Part shown: piece by piece, positions 18,661-27,203 of the stretch
Layout of the letters: each line of letters starts with the position of its first letter
Position numbering within the stretch: the first letter of the stretch is position 1
From: Pseudomonas arsenicoxydans
GTDB lineage: Bacteria; Pseudomonadota; Gammaproteobacteria; Pseudomonadales; Pseudomonadaceae
Direction of reading: 5' to 3'
Assembly: GCF_006438915.1 (NCBI RefSeq)
Contig: NZ_RCZE01000001.1
Location: 654,658-718,657, forward strand
Length of the DNA: 64,000 nt
Program-made: the position numbers and the translations under genes
Notes under the pieces: generated by a model
Told to the model about the DNA's origin: nothing
Databases searched by the model: none
Seen by the model: the letters and a program-made list of their open reading frames with translations, nothing else

Positions 18661-19668
18661 GTGATCGAGTTTCAAAACGTCCATAAAACCTACCGCGTCG
18701 CCGGTAAGGATATTCCCGCCCTGCATCCGACCAGTCTGACGATTGAGAACGGTCAGGTATTCGGCCTGATCGGCCATTCCGGTGCGGGGAAAAGTACCCT
18801 GCTGCGCCTGATCAATCGCCTGGAGAATTCCAGCGGCGGCAAGATCTTCGTCGACGGCGAAGAAGTCACCGCGCTGGACGCCAACAGCCTGCGGCGCTTC
18901 CGTCAGCAAGTCGGGATGATCTTCCAGCACTTCAACCTGCTGGCGTCCAAGACTGTGGCTGACAACGTCGCATTGCCACTGATCCTGGCTGGCGAGCTGT
19001 CGCGCAGCGAGATCGACCTGCGCGTGGCCGAGTTGCTGGCGCGGGTGGGTTTGTCCGACCACGCCAAGAAGTACCCAGCGCAGTTGTCCGGTGGCCAGAA
19101 GCAGCGCGTCGGCATTGCCCGCGCCCTGGCGACCAAGCCGAAAATCCTCCTGTGCGATGAAGCCACCAGCGCCCTGGATCCGCAAACCACGGCGTCGGTC
19201 CTGCAATTGCTGGCCGAGATCAACCGCGAGCTGAAACTGACCATCGTCCTGATCACCCACGAGATGGACGTGATCCGCCGTGTGTGCGATCAGGTCGCGG
19301 TGATGGACGCCGGTGTGATCGTCGAGCAAGGTTCGGTGGCCGAGGTGTTCCTGCATCCCAAGCACCCGACCACCAAGCGCTTCGTGCAGGAGGACGAGCA
19401 GATCGACGAAAGCGAGCAGCGCGATGACTTCGCTCACGTGCCGGGCCGCATCGTGCGTCTGACCTTCCAGGGCGAAGCGACCTACGCGCCGTTGCTGGGC
19501 ACCGTCGCCCGGGAAACCGGTGTGGACTACAGCATCCTGGCCGGTCGTATCGACCGCATCAAAGACGTCCCTTACGGGCAACTCACCCTGGCCGTCACCG
19601 GTGGCGACATGGACGCGGCGTTTGCCCGTTTCACCGCGGCTGACGTCCACATGGAGGTGCTGCGCTAA
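18661..19668 (+). CDS. metN: D/L-methionine ABC transporter ATP-binding protein MetN
   Basis: The 335-aa ATPase of the methionine importer begins at a GTG codon ([13 protein letters not shown]). Motifs: Walker [10 protein letters not shown], signature LSGGQKQR, Walker [12 protein letters not shown] and the switch His ITHEMDV. The last 90 or so residues form the NIL domain that senses methionine and inhibits transport. Its stop overlaps the metI start by one base. It is divergent from katE. Confidence 0.94.
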   Translation: MIEFQNVHKTYRVAGKDIPALHPTSLTIENGQVFGLIGHSGAGKSTLLRLINRLENSSGGKIFVDGEEVTALDANSLRRFRQQVGMIFQHFNLLASKTVADNVALPLILAGELSRSEIDLRVAELLARVGLSDHAKKYPAQLSGGQKQRVGIARALATKPKILLCDEATSALDPQTTASVLQLLAEINRELKLTIVLITHEMDVIRRVCDQVAVMDAGVIVEQGSVAEVFLHPKHPTTKRFVQEDEQIDESEQRDDFAHVPGRIVRLTFQGEATYAPLLGTVARETGVDYSILAGRIDRIKDVPYGQLTLAVTGGDMDAAFARFTAADVHMEVLR

Positions 19669-20342
19669 TGGAAGCCCTGACTGCATTCTTTGCCAATATC
19701 GACTGGTTCGAAATCTGGCTGGCCACCGGCGACACATTGCTGATGCTCGGCGGTTCGTTGTTGTTCACCGTGTTGCTCGGCTTGCCACTGGGCGTGCTGC
19801 TGTTCCTGTGCAGCCCGCGTCAGTTGCTGGAAGCCAAAGGCGTCTACGCGATGTTGTCGCTGGTGGTGAACATCCTGCGTTCGCTGCCCTTCATCATCCT
19901 GCTGATCGTAATGATTCCGTTCACGGTGCTGATCACCGGTACGTCGCTGGGTGTCGCCGGTGCGATCCCGCCACTGGTGGTGGGTGCCACGCCGTTCTTC
20001 GCACGACTGGTGGAAACCGCGTTGCGTGAAGTGGATCGCGGCATCATCGAAGCCACCCAGGCCATGGGCGCGACGACGCGTCAGATCATCACCAATGCCT
20101 TGCTGCCAGAAGCCCGCCCGGGCATCTTCGCGGCGATTACGGTGACGGCGATTACACTGGTGTCCTACACGGCCATGGCCGGCGTGGTCGGCGCTGGCGG
20201 TCTGGGTGACCTGGCGATCCGCTTCGGCTACCAGCGTTTCCAGACCGATGTCATGGTGGTGACGGTGGTGTTGCTACTGGTGCTGGTCCAGGTGCTGCAA
20301 ACCGTTGGCGACAAATTGGTTGTGCATTTTTCTAGAAAATAA
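19668..20342 (+). CDS. metI: methionine ABC transporter permease MetI
   Basis: The 224-aa inner-membrane permease has about five membrane spans and the permease-ATPase coupling segment ETALREVDRGIIEATQAMGATTRQI. The short length is normal for MetI. It starts at the last base of metN and is followed after 77 bp by the binding-protein gene. Confidence 0.95.
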   Translation: MEALTAFFANIDWFEIWLATGDTLLMLGGSLLFTVLLGLPLGVLLFLCSPRQLLEAKGVYAMLSLVVNILRSLPFIILLIVMIPFTVLITGTSLGVAGAIPPLVVGATPFFARLVETALREVDRGIIEATQAMGATTRQIITNALLPEARPGIFAAITVTAITLVSYTAMAGVVGAGGLGDLAIRFGYQRFQTDVMVVTVVLLLVLVQVLQTVGDKLVVHFSRK

Positions 20343-20419
20343 ACAGTTCACGTAAATAAGTCATGAGCCGGCCATTCGCTGGCAGGCGCCAAACGGGCGC
20401 CTCATATGGAGTTAGCTGA

Positions 20420-21193
20420 ATGAAGAAACTACTCGTCGTATTGGCTGCTGTAGCGGCGTTTTCCGCCCAGGCCGACGAAACGCTGACCGTCGCTGCGACC
20501 CCGGTCCCGCACGCAGAAATCCTCGAATTCGTGAAACCGGCGCTGGCCAAGGAAGGCGTGGACCTGAAGGTCAAAGTTTTCACCGACTACATTCAGCCGA
20601 ACGTGCAGGTGGCGGAAAAACGTCTGGACGCCAACTTCTTCCAGCACCAGCCCTACCTCGATGAGTTCAACAAGGCCAAGGGCACCAACCTGGTCGCCGT
20701 TGCCGGTGTGCACATTGAGCCGCTGGGCGCTTACTCCAGCAAGTACAAGGCACTGACCGAATTGCCGGGCGGCGCCAACGTGGTGATTCCGAACGACGCC
20801 ACCAACGGCGGCCGCGCGCTGTTGCTGCTGGCGAAGGCTGGCCTGATCAAGTTGAAGGAACCGAACAACATCCTGTCGACCGTGAAGGACATCACCGAGA
20901 ACTCCAAGGACCTGAAATTCCGTGAACTGGAAGCCGCGACCATCCCGCGCGTGCTGACCCAGGTCGACCTGGCGCTGATCAACACCAACTACGCGCTGGA
21001 AGCCAAGCTCGATCCGTCCAAGGACGCACTGGTCATCGAAGGCAGCGACTCGCCGTACGTGAACATCCTGGTGGCTCGTCCGGACGACAAGGACAGCGAG
21101 GCGATGAAGAAACTGGTTGCTGCGCTGCACAGCCCGGAAGTCAAAGCGTTCATTCTTGAGAAGTACAAAGGCGCGGTATTGCCTGCGTTTTGA
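20420..21193 (+). CDS. metQ: methionine-binding protein MetQ (NlpA family)
   Basis: The 257-aa periplasmic receptor has a plain signal peptide (MKKLLVVLAAVAAFSAQA) followed by DETLTVAATPVPHAEIL, the NlpA-family start. There is no lipobox Cys, so it should be a soluble periplasmic protein and not the lipoprotein form known from E. coli. Conserved ligand-region stretches include DYIQPNVQVAEKRLDANFFQHQPYLDEFN and VIPNDATNGGRALLLL. It ends the metNIQ operon and is followed by a strong terminator. Confidence 0.94.
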   Translation: MKKLLVVLAAVAAFSAQADETLTVAATPVPHAEILEFVKPALAKEGVDLKVKVFTDYIQPNVQVAEKRLDANFFQHQPYLDEFNKAKGTNLVAVAGVHIEPLGAYSSKYKALTELPGGANVVIPNDATNGGRALLLLAKAGLIKLKEPNNILSTVKDITENSKDLKFRELEAATIPRVLTQVDLALINTNYALEAKLDPSKDALVIEGSDSPYVNILVARPDDKDSEAMKKLVAALHSPEVKAFILEKYKGAVLPAF

Positions 21194-21206
21194 TCTGAAG
21201 CTTTAA

Positions 21207-21243
21207 CAAAAAATGGGGCGCATTGAATGCGCCCCATTTTTTT
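21207..21243. terminator. strong rho-independent terminator after metQ
   Basis: The 12-bp perfect arms ATGGGGCGCATT / AATGCGCCCCAT are flanked by A and T runs, so the structure works in both directions. It ends metNIQ and possibly also the leftward cox-locus transcript. Confidence 0.92.
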
Positions 21244-21263
21244 ATGCCTGAAACACCGTACAT

Positions 21264-21351
21264 GTGGGAGCGGGCTTGCTCGCGAAAGCGGTGGATCAGT
21301 CAGCATATCTTTTGACCGACACACCGCTTTCGCGAGCAAGCCCGCTCCCGC
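21264..21351. repeat. REP pair (REPIN) between metQ and the SCO gene
   Basis: Inverted REP copies lie at 21264-21286 and 21329-21351. The inverted homology extends inward (AAAGCGGTG / CACCGCTTT), so the whole element can fold into a longer stem. It lies between convergent genes. Confidence 0.9.
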
Positions 21352-21372
21352 AGGGGTTATGTGTTGTCCGAA

Positions 21373-22008
21373 CTATTTGCGGTTAAGCATCACCGGCAAC
21401 TGCGCCACCAATTTCACATTGTTCAACGGTGCCCGAATAAACCCACGCTGCGTGCCATCCGGCCCGATCACCGCCAGATTACCGCTGTGATCCACCGTGT
21501 AATTGGGCTTGCTGGTGTCCGCCGGAATAAACGGAATGCTCACCGCGTTGGCCAGTTTCTGAATGTCATCCACCGATGAGGCGGTCAGGCCTTTGAACTG
21601 CGGATCAAAGTAGCCCAGGTACTGCTTGAGCTGAGCCGGGGTATCACGGTTCGGGTCGACGCTGACCAGGATGACCTGCAACTTGGCCGCCGCTTCCGGT
21701 GGCAGCTCGCTCTTGATCTGACGCAGCTGGGCTAGGGTGGTCGGGCAGATGTCCGGGCAGAAGGTGTAGCCGAAGAACAGCAAACTCCACTTGTCTTTCA
21801 GCTGATTGACCGTCACCGGGTTGCCGTCCTGATCGGTCATCTTCACGTCCGGCAGGTTGCGGCTTTGCGGCAGCAGGATGATGCCCGCGTCGATCAGTGC
21901 CGTCGGGTCGCCCTGGCCTTTACCGGACAGCACTTTGTTGATGGTCAGGCCCAGGACCAGTGCGATCAGGGCGACGAGAATGAAGACGGTTTTCTGGGTT
22001 CGAGTCAT
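21373..22008 (-). CDS. SCO1/SenC family copper chaperone for cytochrome c oxidase
   Basis: The 211-aa protein has an N-terminal membrane anchor ([20 protein letters not shown]) and a periplasmic thioredoxin-fold domain. Copper ligands are visible: CPDIC in [12 protein letters not shown] and the C-terminal His in [11 protein letters not shown] proteins deliver copper to the CuA site of subunit II. The ATG at 22008 overlaps the stop of the heme O synthase gene by 4 bp. The frame stays open upstream through that gene, but the continuation is not real coding sequence. It is the last gene of the leftward oxidase locus. Confidence 0.92.
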   Translation of the reverse strand: MTRTQKTVFILVALIALVLGLTINKVLSGKGQGDPTALIDAGIILLPQSRNLPDVKMTDQDGNPVTVNQLKDKWSLLFFGYTFCPDICPTTLAQLRQIKSELPPEAAAKLQVILVSVDPNRDTPAQLKQYLGYFDPQFKGLTASSVDDIQKLANAVSIPFIPADTSKPNYTVDHSGNLAVIGPDGTQRGFIRAPLNNVKLVAQLPVMLNRK

Positions 22009-22904
22009 AGGTTCAACAGTAAGTAGTGGTCTACGAGCAGCGCGATAAACAGCAGGAACAAGTAGTAAATAGAGTACTTGAACGTGTTGATCGCCGCGTG
22101 CGGCCGAGTGCCACGGTACAGCACCACGGCCCATTGCAGAAACCTTGCGCCCAGCCCCAGCGCGCAAATCAGGTAGAGCACGCCGCTCATGTGGATCACG
22201 TAGGGCATCAGGCTGACGGCCAGCAACGCGAAGGTGTAAAGCAAGATGTGTACCTTGGTGTAGTGCTCGCCGTGGGTCACTGGCAGCATCGGAATGTCGG
22301 CCTTGGCGTATTCCTCTTTGCGGTGGATCGCCAGGGCCCAGAAGTGTGGCGGGGTCCAGGCGAAGATGATCAGCACCAGCAGCAGTGGTTCGGCACTGAC
22401 ATGCCCGGTCGCGGCGGTCCAGCCAAGCAGCGGCGGGGCAGCCCCGGCCAGGCCGCCGATGACGATGTTCTGCGGGGTCGCGCGTTTCAGGAAACCGGTG
22501 TAGACCACCGCATAGCCGAGCAGCGAAGCCAGGGTCAGCCAGGCCGTCAGCGCATTGGTGAACGCGAGCAGCACGGCTTGGCCCAGCACGGCCAATACCA
22601 AGGCAAACGTCAGCGCCGCCGCCGGCGACACCCGGCCTTCGGCCAACGGACGTTTGTGCGTGCGGGCCATCACCGCGTCGATGCGCCGGTCCACCACATG
22701 GTTGACCGCTGCCGCACCTCCGGCACACAGGGCGATCCCCAGATTGCCGAACACCAGCACCGTCCACGGCACCCCGGCGCGGGTCGCGAGGAACATGCCG
22801 ACCAGCGAGGTGATGAGCATCAGCACCACCACTTTCGGCTTGGTCAGCTCCAGATAGTCACGCCAGATTGCCTGACTGTGACGTTCGCCGATCAGAGTCG
22901 CCAT
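22005..22904 (-). CDS. cyoE: protoheme IX farnesyltransferase (heme O synthase)
   Basis: This polytopic UbiA-family prenyltransferase of 299 aa adds the farnesyl tail to heme b. The Asp-rich motif is [20 protein letters not shown], and the second loop contains [21 protein letters not shown]. About nine membrane spans are apparent. It overlaps the heme A synthase gene upstream and the SCO gene downstream, which indicates tight coupling in the heme A assembly part of the oxidase locus. Confidence 0.94.
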   Translation of the reverse strand: MATLIGERHSQAIWRDYLELTKPKVVVLMLITSLVGMFLATRAGVPWTVLVFGNLGIALCAGGAAAVNHVVDRRIDAVMARTHKRPLAEGRVSPAAALTFALVLAVLGQAVLLAFTNALTAWLTLASLLGYAVVYTGFLKRATPQNIVIGGLAGAAPPLLGWTAATGHVSAEPLLLVLIIFAWTPPHFWALAIHRKEEYAKADIPMLPVTHGEHYTKVHILLYTFALLAVSLMPYVIHMSGVLYLICALGLGARFLQWAVVLYRGTRPHAAINTFKYSIYYLFLLFIALLVDHYLLLNL

Positions 22905-23971
22905 GGCATCTCTCCTTTTATTGTTATGGGCCCGGCCGAGTGTTTACGCGGGCTGAACCGCCAGCGCGCAGGGGATTGCTGCTTGACCCGAACCAGACTG
23001 GTTCGCGCGTGATAATTGACCAGCACCATCGTCAGCAGCAGTGCCGCGCCGCCCGCGTTGTGGGCGACGGCCACCGGCAGGGGCAAGTGGAACAGCACGT
23101 TGCTGATACCGAGGGTGATTTGGGTGGCGAGGGCGACCAGCACCAGCCCCGCGAGGCGGGTCATGCCGACGACTTTCAGCTGCCAGGCGAGCCCGAGCAG
23201 TACGAGCGTGACCAGCAGCGCGCCGATACGGTGAGTCAAATGAATCGCCGTGCGTGCGTCGCTGTCCAGTTGCCCGCCGAGATAATTCGGGCCGATGTGT
23301 TGAGTCAGGTGGAAGCCGTTGGCGAAATCGGCCGGCGGAATCCACTGCCCATGGCAGGTCGGGAAATCGATGCAGGCCACGGCGGCATAGTTGGAACTGA
23401 CCCAGCCGCCGAGGGCGATTTGCAGGATCACCAGCAGCAAACCGGCCGTCGCCCAGTACTGCAAACGTCGTGGCACCGTCAGCGCCGGCAGCACGCCGGA
23501 CAACCTCAACGTCAGTAGAAACAGCAGACTCAACGTGGCAAAACCGCCAAGCAAATGCCCGGTCACCACCTGTGGCCAGAGCTTGAGCGTCACCGTCCAC
23601 ATGCCGAACGCGGCCTGGGCGAACACCACGGCCAGCAGAAACAGCGGCAACTTCACCGGTTGCCCCGGATGACGACGATGCACCCAGGCGCGACCGGCCA
23701 GCACCGCGATCAGCATGCCCAGCGTGCCGGCAAAATAACGGTGGATCATTTCATTCCAGCCCTTGTGGGCCACCACCGGCGTATCGGGAAAATGCAGCTC
23801 GGCATGGGCCAGCTGGGCTTCGCTTTTTGGCACGCTGATAAAACCGTAGCAACCCGGCCAGTCCGGGCAGCCGAGGCCGGCGTGGGTCAGGCGGGTGTAG
23901 GCGCCGAGTAGCACCACAATCAGTGCCAGCAAGGTGGCAAACAGCGCGAGGCGAAATCCAGGTTTGGCCAT
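22892..23971 (-). CDS. ctaA: heme A synthase (COX15/CtaA)
   Basis: The 359-aa membrane protein oxidises heme O to heme A. It has eight predicted spans with the conserved His residues in [39 protein letters not shown] and [10 protein letters not shown]. The two Cys pairs (CPDWPGC and CIDFPTCHG) are as in CtaA. Its end overlaps the cyoE start by 13 bp. The presence of both heme enzymes shows that the oxidase encoded upstream uses heme A. Confidence 0.94.
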   Translation of the reverse strand: MAKPGFRLALFATLLALIVVLLGAYTRLTHAGLGCPDWPGCYGFISVPKSEAQLAHAELHFPDTPVVAHKGWNEMIHRYFAGTLGMLIAVLAGRAWVHRRHPGQPVKLPLFLLAVVFAQAAFGMWTVTLKLWPQVVTGHLLGGFATLSLLFLLTLRLSGVLPALTVPRRLQYWATAGLLLVILQIALGGWVSSNYAAVACIDFPTCHGQWIPPADFANGFHLTQHIGPNYLGGQLDSDARTAIHLTHRIGALLVTLVLLGLAWQLKVVGMTRLAGLVLVALATQITLGISNVLFHLPLPVAVAHNAGGAALLLTMVLVNYHARTSLVRVKQQSPARWRFSPRKHSAGPITIKGEMPWRL

Positions 23972-23981
23972 GACGATGCCC

Positions 23982-24575
23982 TTATCCGATGTTCGACAGT
24001 TTCAGCAGATGACGCAGGTCGTTGAGCAGGTCCTTACCCTTCACCGTCGGGTCATAGCGCAGCACCAGATTGCCGTGCGGATCGATGATCCACAGCTGCG
24101 GGACTGTTTTGTCGCCGGTCGTCTTGCTGAAGGTGGTGAGGTCCATGGGGTAGCGTTGCAGTTGCGGGTATTCGCGGGTCAGCTTGGCGTCGTAATCCGC
24201 CGTCAGCGGTTGCGCGGCGGCCAAAGCGTGGCTGGCACGAGACGCATCGCGACCGAGGCCGATCTGAATCTGCCGCGCCAGGTACACCAGTTGCTGGCAG
24301 TCCACCGAACACTCCTTCGGCGCGGTCACCAGCATCTGCCAGCGATCCTCCTCGGCCTGCACACCGAGGTCCGCGCGGGTCTGGCCGTTGCCGATCAGTT
24401 CGCCGTGATAGCTGCGACCGTCCGGCACCCAGAACTGCAATTTGTACATGCCGGTGGCGAGGATCATCGGACCGATGACCCCGAGCAGAATCAGCAGCAA
24501 CTGCAAGCGACCCTTGCGTCGACTCGCCGGCGGTTTCGCTTCAGACATGCTGGGTGGATTCATGGCCACTCCCAT
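23982..24575 (-). CDS. hypothetical membrane-anchored protein of the cox locus
   Basis: The protein is 197 aa from the ATG at 24575 (RBS AAAGGAG). ATGs at 24563 and 24548 are alternatives. One N-terminal membrane segment (LQLLLILLGVIGPMILATGMYKL) is followed by a periplasmic domain with VTAPKECSVDCQQLVYLARQIQIGLGRDASR and a C-terminal PQLWIIDPHGNLVLRYDPTVKGKDLLNDLRHLL. The layout resembles a SCO/thioredoxin-like fold with a CSVDC pair. It is probably a copper or redox assembly factor for the oxidase, but this is an inference. It overlaps the end of the SURF1 gene. Confidence 0.75.
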   Translation of the reverse strand: MGVAMNPPSMSEAKPPASRRKGRLQLLLILLGVIGPMILATGMYKLQFWVPDGRSYHGELIGNGQTRADLGVQAEEDRWQMLVTAPKECSVDCQQLVYLARQIQIGLGRDASRASHALAAAQPLTADYDAKLTREYPQLQRYPMDLTTFSKTTGDKTVPQLWIIDPHGNLVLRYDPTVKGKDLLNDLRHLLKLSNIG

Positions 24576-25281
24576 GGTGTTTCTCCTTTGCGTTGTGCCA
24601 ACCGAGATAGAGGTAGAGGCCGAACAGGGCAAGCGACATGGCAAACCACTGCACGGCATAAGCGATGTGTTTTTCCGGGCCCATGGCGACGACTGGCCAA
24701 TCGGCCTGGTACGTCGCGGGACCGTTTTCTGCGCGTAATTCGTAGGCAAACCCTTCACGCCCCAGCGCCGTCCAGAGCTTCGACGGCTCGACGGCGGTGA
24801 CTAACTCAGGCCAGGTGGTGGCGCTCGGATCGGCGTGTAATTGAAAGGTCGCGCCGGGGGAAACGTAGACCCAGGCGTCCAGGCTCAACGCCTGAGTCGG
24901 CGTGATGAACTGCGGCGGCGTGCGCCGGTCCGGCCAGGGCAGCCAGCCGCGATTGACCAGCATCCAGAGCCCGGTCGCCTGGTCCTGAAACGGTTGCAGC
25001 AGCTCGACGCCGACCTTGCCGTCGCGCTGCCGATTGTCCAGCAACAGGCTGTGTGCGGCGTCGAATTGGCCGTGCAGATGAACGCGGCGGAAGGCCGGGT
25101 CTTCGGTGTGTTGCAGTTCGGTGCTGGCCATCGGCTCGGCGGCACGACGCTCGGCATAGCTTTGCAGCAGCGCGCTTTTCTCTGCGCCCCGGTTCAGTTG
25201 CCAGAACCCGAGCGACACCAGCAGCGGCAGCAACAGGGCGACCACCAGTGTCGGCACGATGCCCGGCCGGAAGCGCTTCAT
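24541..25281 (-). CDS. SURF1 family cytochrome oxidase assembly protein
   Basis: The 246-aa protein starts at the ATG at 25281 (MKRFRPGIVPTL). The longer frame to 25494 crosses an opposite-strand gene and is rejected. Two membrane helices flank a periplasmic domain: an N-terminal span (about 6-28, ending LGFWQLNRG, the SURF1 hallmark) and a C-terminal one (HIAYAVQWFAMSLALFGLYLYLGW). RRVHLHGQFD, LLDNRQRDGKVGVELLQPF and LVNRGWLPWPDRR are typical of the family. It helps insert heme a into subunit I. Confidence 0.92.
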   Translation of the reverse strand: MKRFRPGIVPTLVVALLLPLLVSLGFWQLNRGAEKSALLQSYAERRAAEPMASTELQHTEDPAFRRVHLHGQFDAAHSLLLDNRQRDGKVGVELLQPFQDQATGLWMLVNRGWLPWPDRRTPPQFITPTQALSLDAWVYVSPGATFQLHADPSATTWPELVTAVEPSKLWTALGREGFAYELRAENGPATYQADWPVVAMGPEKHIAYAVQWFAMSLALFGLYLYLGWHNAKEKHHGSGHESTQHV

Positions 25282-25351
25282 GGCGTGGCCAAAAAATCGT
25301 GAGTCGCGATAGCTATACTCAAGTGCATCGCCTTTCCCCCGGAGTCTCACC

Positions 25352-25555
25352 ATGCTCAAAGCAGCCATCGTCCTGATGCTGATTGCCACGGTTGTCAGCC
25401 TGTTCAGCGGCCTTTTTTTTCTGGTCAAGGACGACAGCAGCTCAAACCGCCTCGTCATTGCCTTGAGTGTTCGTGTTGCCCTGGCCGCCACCACCGTCGG
25501 CTTGATCGCCTGGGGTTTCTACAGCGGCCAGTTGGTTTCTACGGCGCCTTGGTAA
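25352..25555 (+). CDS. small twin-transmembrane protein (DUF2909-like)
   Basis: The 67-aa protein has two hydrophobic helices (about 3-24 and 37-58) separated by KDDSSSNRLVIALSVRV. A good RBS (CGGAG) precedes the ATG. It is the only gene on the plus strand inside the leftward oxidase locus, between coxIII and SURF1. Function is unknown. The conserved position suggests a minor oxidase or assembly component, but this is an inference. Confidence 0.8.
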   Translation: MLKAAIVLMLIATVVSLFSGLFFLVKDDSSSNRLVIALSVRVALAATTVGLIAWGFYSGQLVSTAPW

Positions 25556-25559
25556 GGCC

Positions 25560-26447
25560 TCAGAGCACGTAGACGAAAACGAACAACCCGATCCACACCA
25601 CGTCCACGAAGTGCCAGTACCAGCTCGCCGCCTCGAAGCCGAACTGGTGCTCGTTATCGAAGTGCCCGCGCATGATCCGAATGAGCATCACGAACAGGAT
25701 GATCGTGCCAATGGTCACGTGGGCGCCGTGGAAACCGGTGAGCATGAAGAACGTCGCGCCGTAGATGCCGGAACCCAGGGTCAGGCCCAGTTCGTGGTAG
25801 GCATGCATGTACTCTTCGGCCTGGAACCCGAGGAATCCACAGCCCAGCAACACGGTGATCGCCAGCCAGATTTTCAGTGCGCCGCGATGACCCTTTTTCA
25901 AGGCGTGGTGGGCGATGGTCACGGTCACACTGGAGCTCACCAGCAAAATGGTATTGAGCAGCGGCAGGCCCCACGGGCTGATGACTTCCTTGGGCGGCGG
26001 AAAGAGTTTCGGGTCCGGGGTGTGCAGCAGCGGCCAGGCGAACTGGAAGTTTGGCCAGAGCATGTGGGCAATGCCTTTGGGCCCTTCGCCGCCGAGTGCG
26101 GGGCCTGAGATGTGCCGTACATAAAACAGCGCGCCGAAGAAGGCGATGAAGAACATCACTTCCGAGAAGATGAACCAGCTCATGCCCCAGCGGAACGAGC
26201 GGTCCATCTGTGCGCTGTACAACCCCGCGCGCCCTTCCTTGATCACCGTGCCGAACCAGCCGAACAGCATGTACGCCAACAACAGTCCACCGACGAAAAA
26301 GATCAGCGGGCCGTGGGATTCCGGCCGCGCGGCTTTCAGATCGTTGAACCAGGTGGCCAGGCCGAACACGGTGGTGAGCATGCCGAGCGTGGCGATGATC
26401 GGCCATTTGCTCTGGGCCGGTACGTAATAGTGTTCATGAGTTGCCAT
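25560..26447 (-). CDS. cytochrome c oxidase subunit III
   Basis: The 295-aa protein has seven membrane spans. Family features include the start HEHYYVPAQSKWPI, FIAFFGALFYVRHISGPALGG, the conserved acidic residue in FQAEEYMHAYHELGLTLGSGIYGATFF, and GFHGAHVTIG with a C-terminal SWYWHFVDVVWIGLFVFVYVL. It follows cox11 by 33 bp in the same transcript. Confidence 0.95.
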   Translation of the reverse strand: MATHEHYYVPAQSKWPIIATLGMLTTVFGLATWFNDLKAARPESHGPLIFFVGGLLLAYMLFGWFGTVIKEGRAGLYSAQMDRSFRWGMSWFIFSEVMFFIAFFGALFYVRHISGPALGGEGPKGIAHMLWPNFQFAWPLLHTPDPKLFPPPKEVISPWGLPLLNTILLVSSSVTVTIAHHALKKGHRGALKIWLAITVLLGCGFLGFQAEEYMHAYHELGLTLGSGIYGATFFMLTGFHGAHVTIGTIILFVMLIRIMRGHFDNEHQFGFEAASWYWHFVDVVWIGLFVFVYVL

Positions 26448-26480
26448 TTATTGTTCTCCTTATCGGGCACGCATTAGCGC

Positions 26481-27038
26481 CTAGCCACCGGTACTGGCGG
26501 CAACCGCCACGGGTGGATGGCGTGCGGTGATATCGAACAGCGTGTAAGACAGCGTCAGGTGTTTCACATCCTTGGGCATGTCACGGTCAACGATGAAACG
26601 TACCGGCATCTCGATCCGTTGACCGGGCTGCAGCACTTGCTGGGTAAAACAAAAACATTCGGTCTTGTGGAAGTACGCCGCCGCGGTGCTGGGCGCGATG
26701 CTCGGCACGGCCTGGGCGCTCATCGGTTTGTCGGTCGGGTTGTGCGCGATGAAAATCATCTCGTTTACCGCCCCCGGATGGGCCGTCAACTCTTCACTCT
26801 TGGGATAGAAATCCCAGGGCATGTCAGCGGTGTTGGTCGACAGGAACTGCACGCGCACTTGCCGCGACGTGTCGACCGTTTGCTCGCCCTCGTACTGCCC
26901 GGCAGTCTTGCCGTTAATGCCGAACGCCTTGCACATCACGTCGTAGATCGGCACCAGGGCAAACCCGAAGACAAACATCGCCACCACCACCAGCAACAGG
27001 CGGGTGACCAGTTTTTTCATCGAAATCGAGTCAGCCAT
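26481..27038 (-). CDS. cytochrome c oxidase assembly protein Cox11/CtaG
   Basis: The 185-aa CuB chaperone starts at the ATG at 27038 (MADSISMKKLVTR). A membrane anchor is followed by FALVPIYDVMCKAFGINGKT, then the periplasmic Ig-like domain with the copper-binding CFCFTQQ motif and LTLSYTLFDI. It delivers copper to subunit I. It is separated from coxA by 165 bp that hold a REP-like inverted repeat. Confidence 0.94.
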   Translation of the reverse strand: MADSISMKKLVTRLLLVVVAMFVFGFALVPIYDVMCKAFGINGKTAGQYEGEQTVDTSRQVRVQFLSTNTADMPWDFYPKSEELTAHPGAVNEMIFIAHNPTDKPMSAQAVPSIAPSTAAAYFHKTECFCFTQQVLQPGQRIEMPVRFIVDRDMPKDVKHLTLSYTLFDITARHPPVAVAASTGG

Positions 27039-27063
27039 GGTTTTCAACCTCTACGCCGAACCC

Positions 27064-27187
27064 TGTGGGAGCTGGCCTTTGTGGCGAGGTAGCTTGCTCC
27101 CGCTGGGTCGCGAAGCGGCCCCAAAAGCTTTGCGTCTGCTTCGCAAACGAGCGGGAGCAAGCTCCCTCGCCACAAAGGCTCACTCCT
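27064..27187. repeat. large REP-like inverted repeat inside the cox operon
   Basis: Two arms face each other: CCTTTGTGGCGAGG pairs with CCTCGCCACAAAGG, and GCTTGCTCCCGCT with AGCGGGAGCAAGC. About 50 bp lie between them. The unit differs from the other REPs in this window and resembles a second P. fluorescens REP family. It lies in the untranslated gap between coxA and cox11 on the transcribed strand. Confidence 0.8.
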
Positions 27188-27203
27188 GCACAGCTCAGGG
27201 CGT

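Noticed and set aside
21373..22767. Apparent 464-aa fusion frame ending in SCO
   Set aside because: Only the last 211 residues are SCO-like. The upstream part is an out-of-frame reading of cyoE and is Arg/Gly-rich nonsense.
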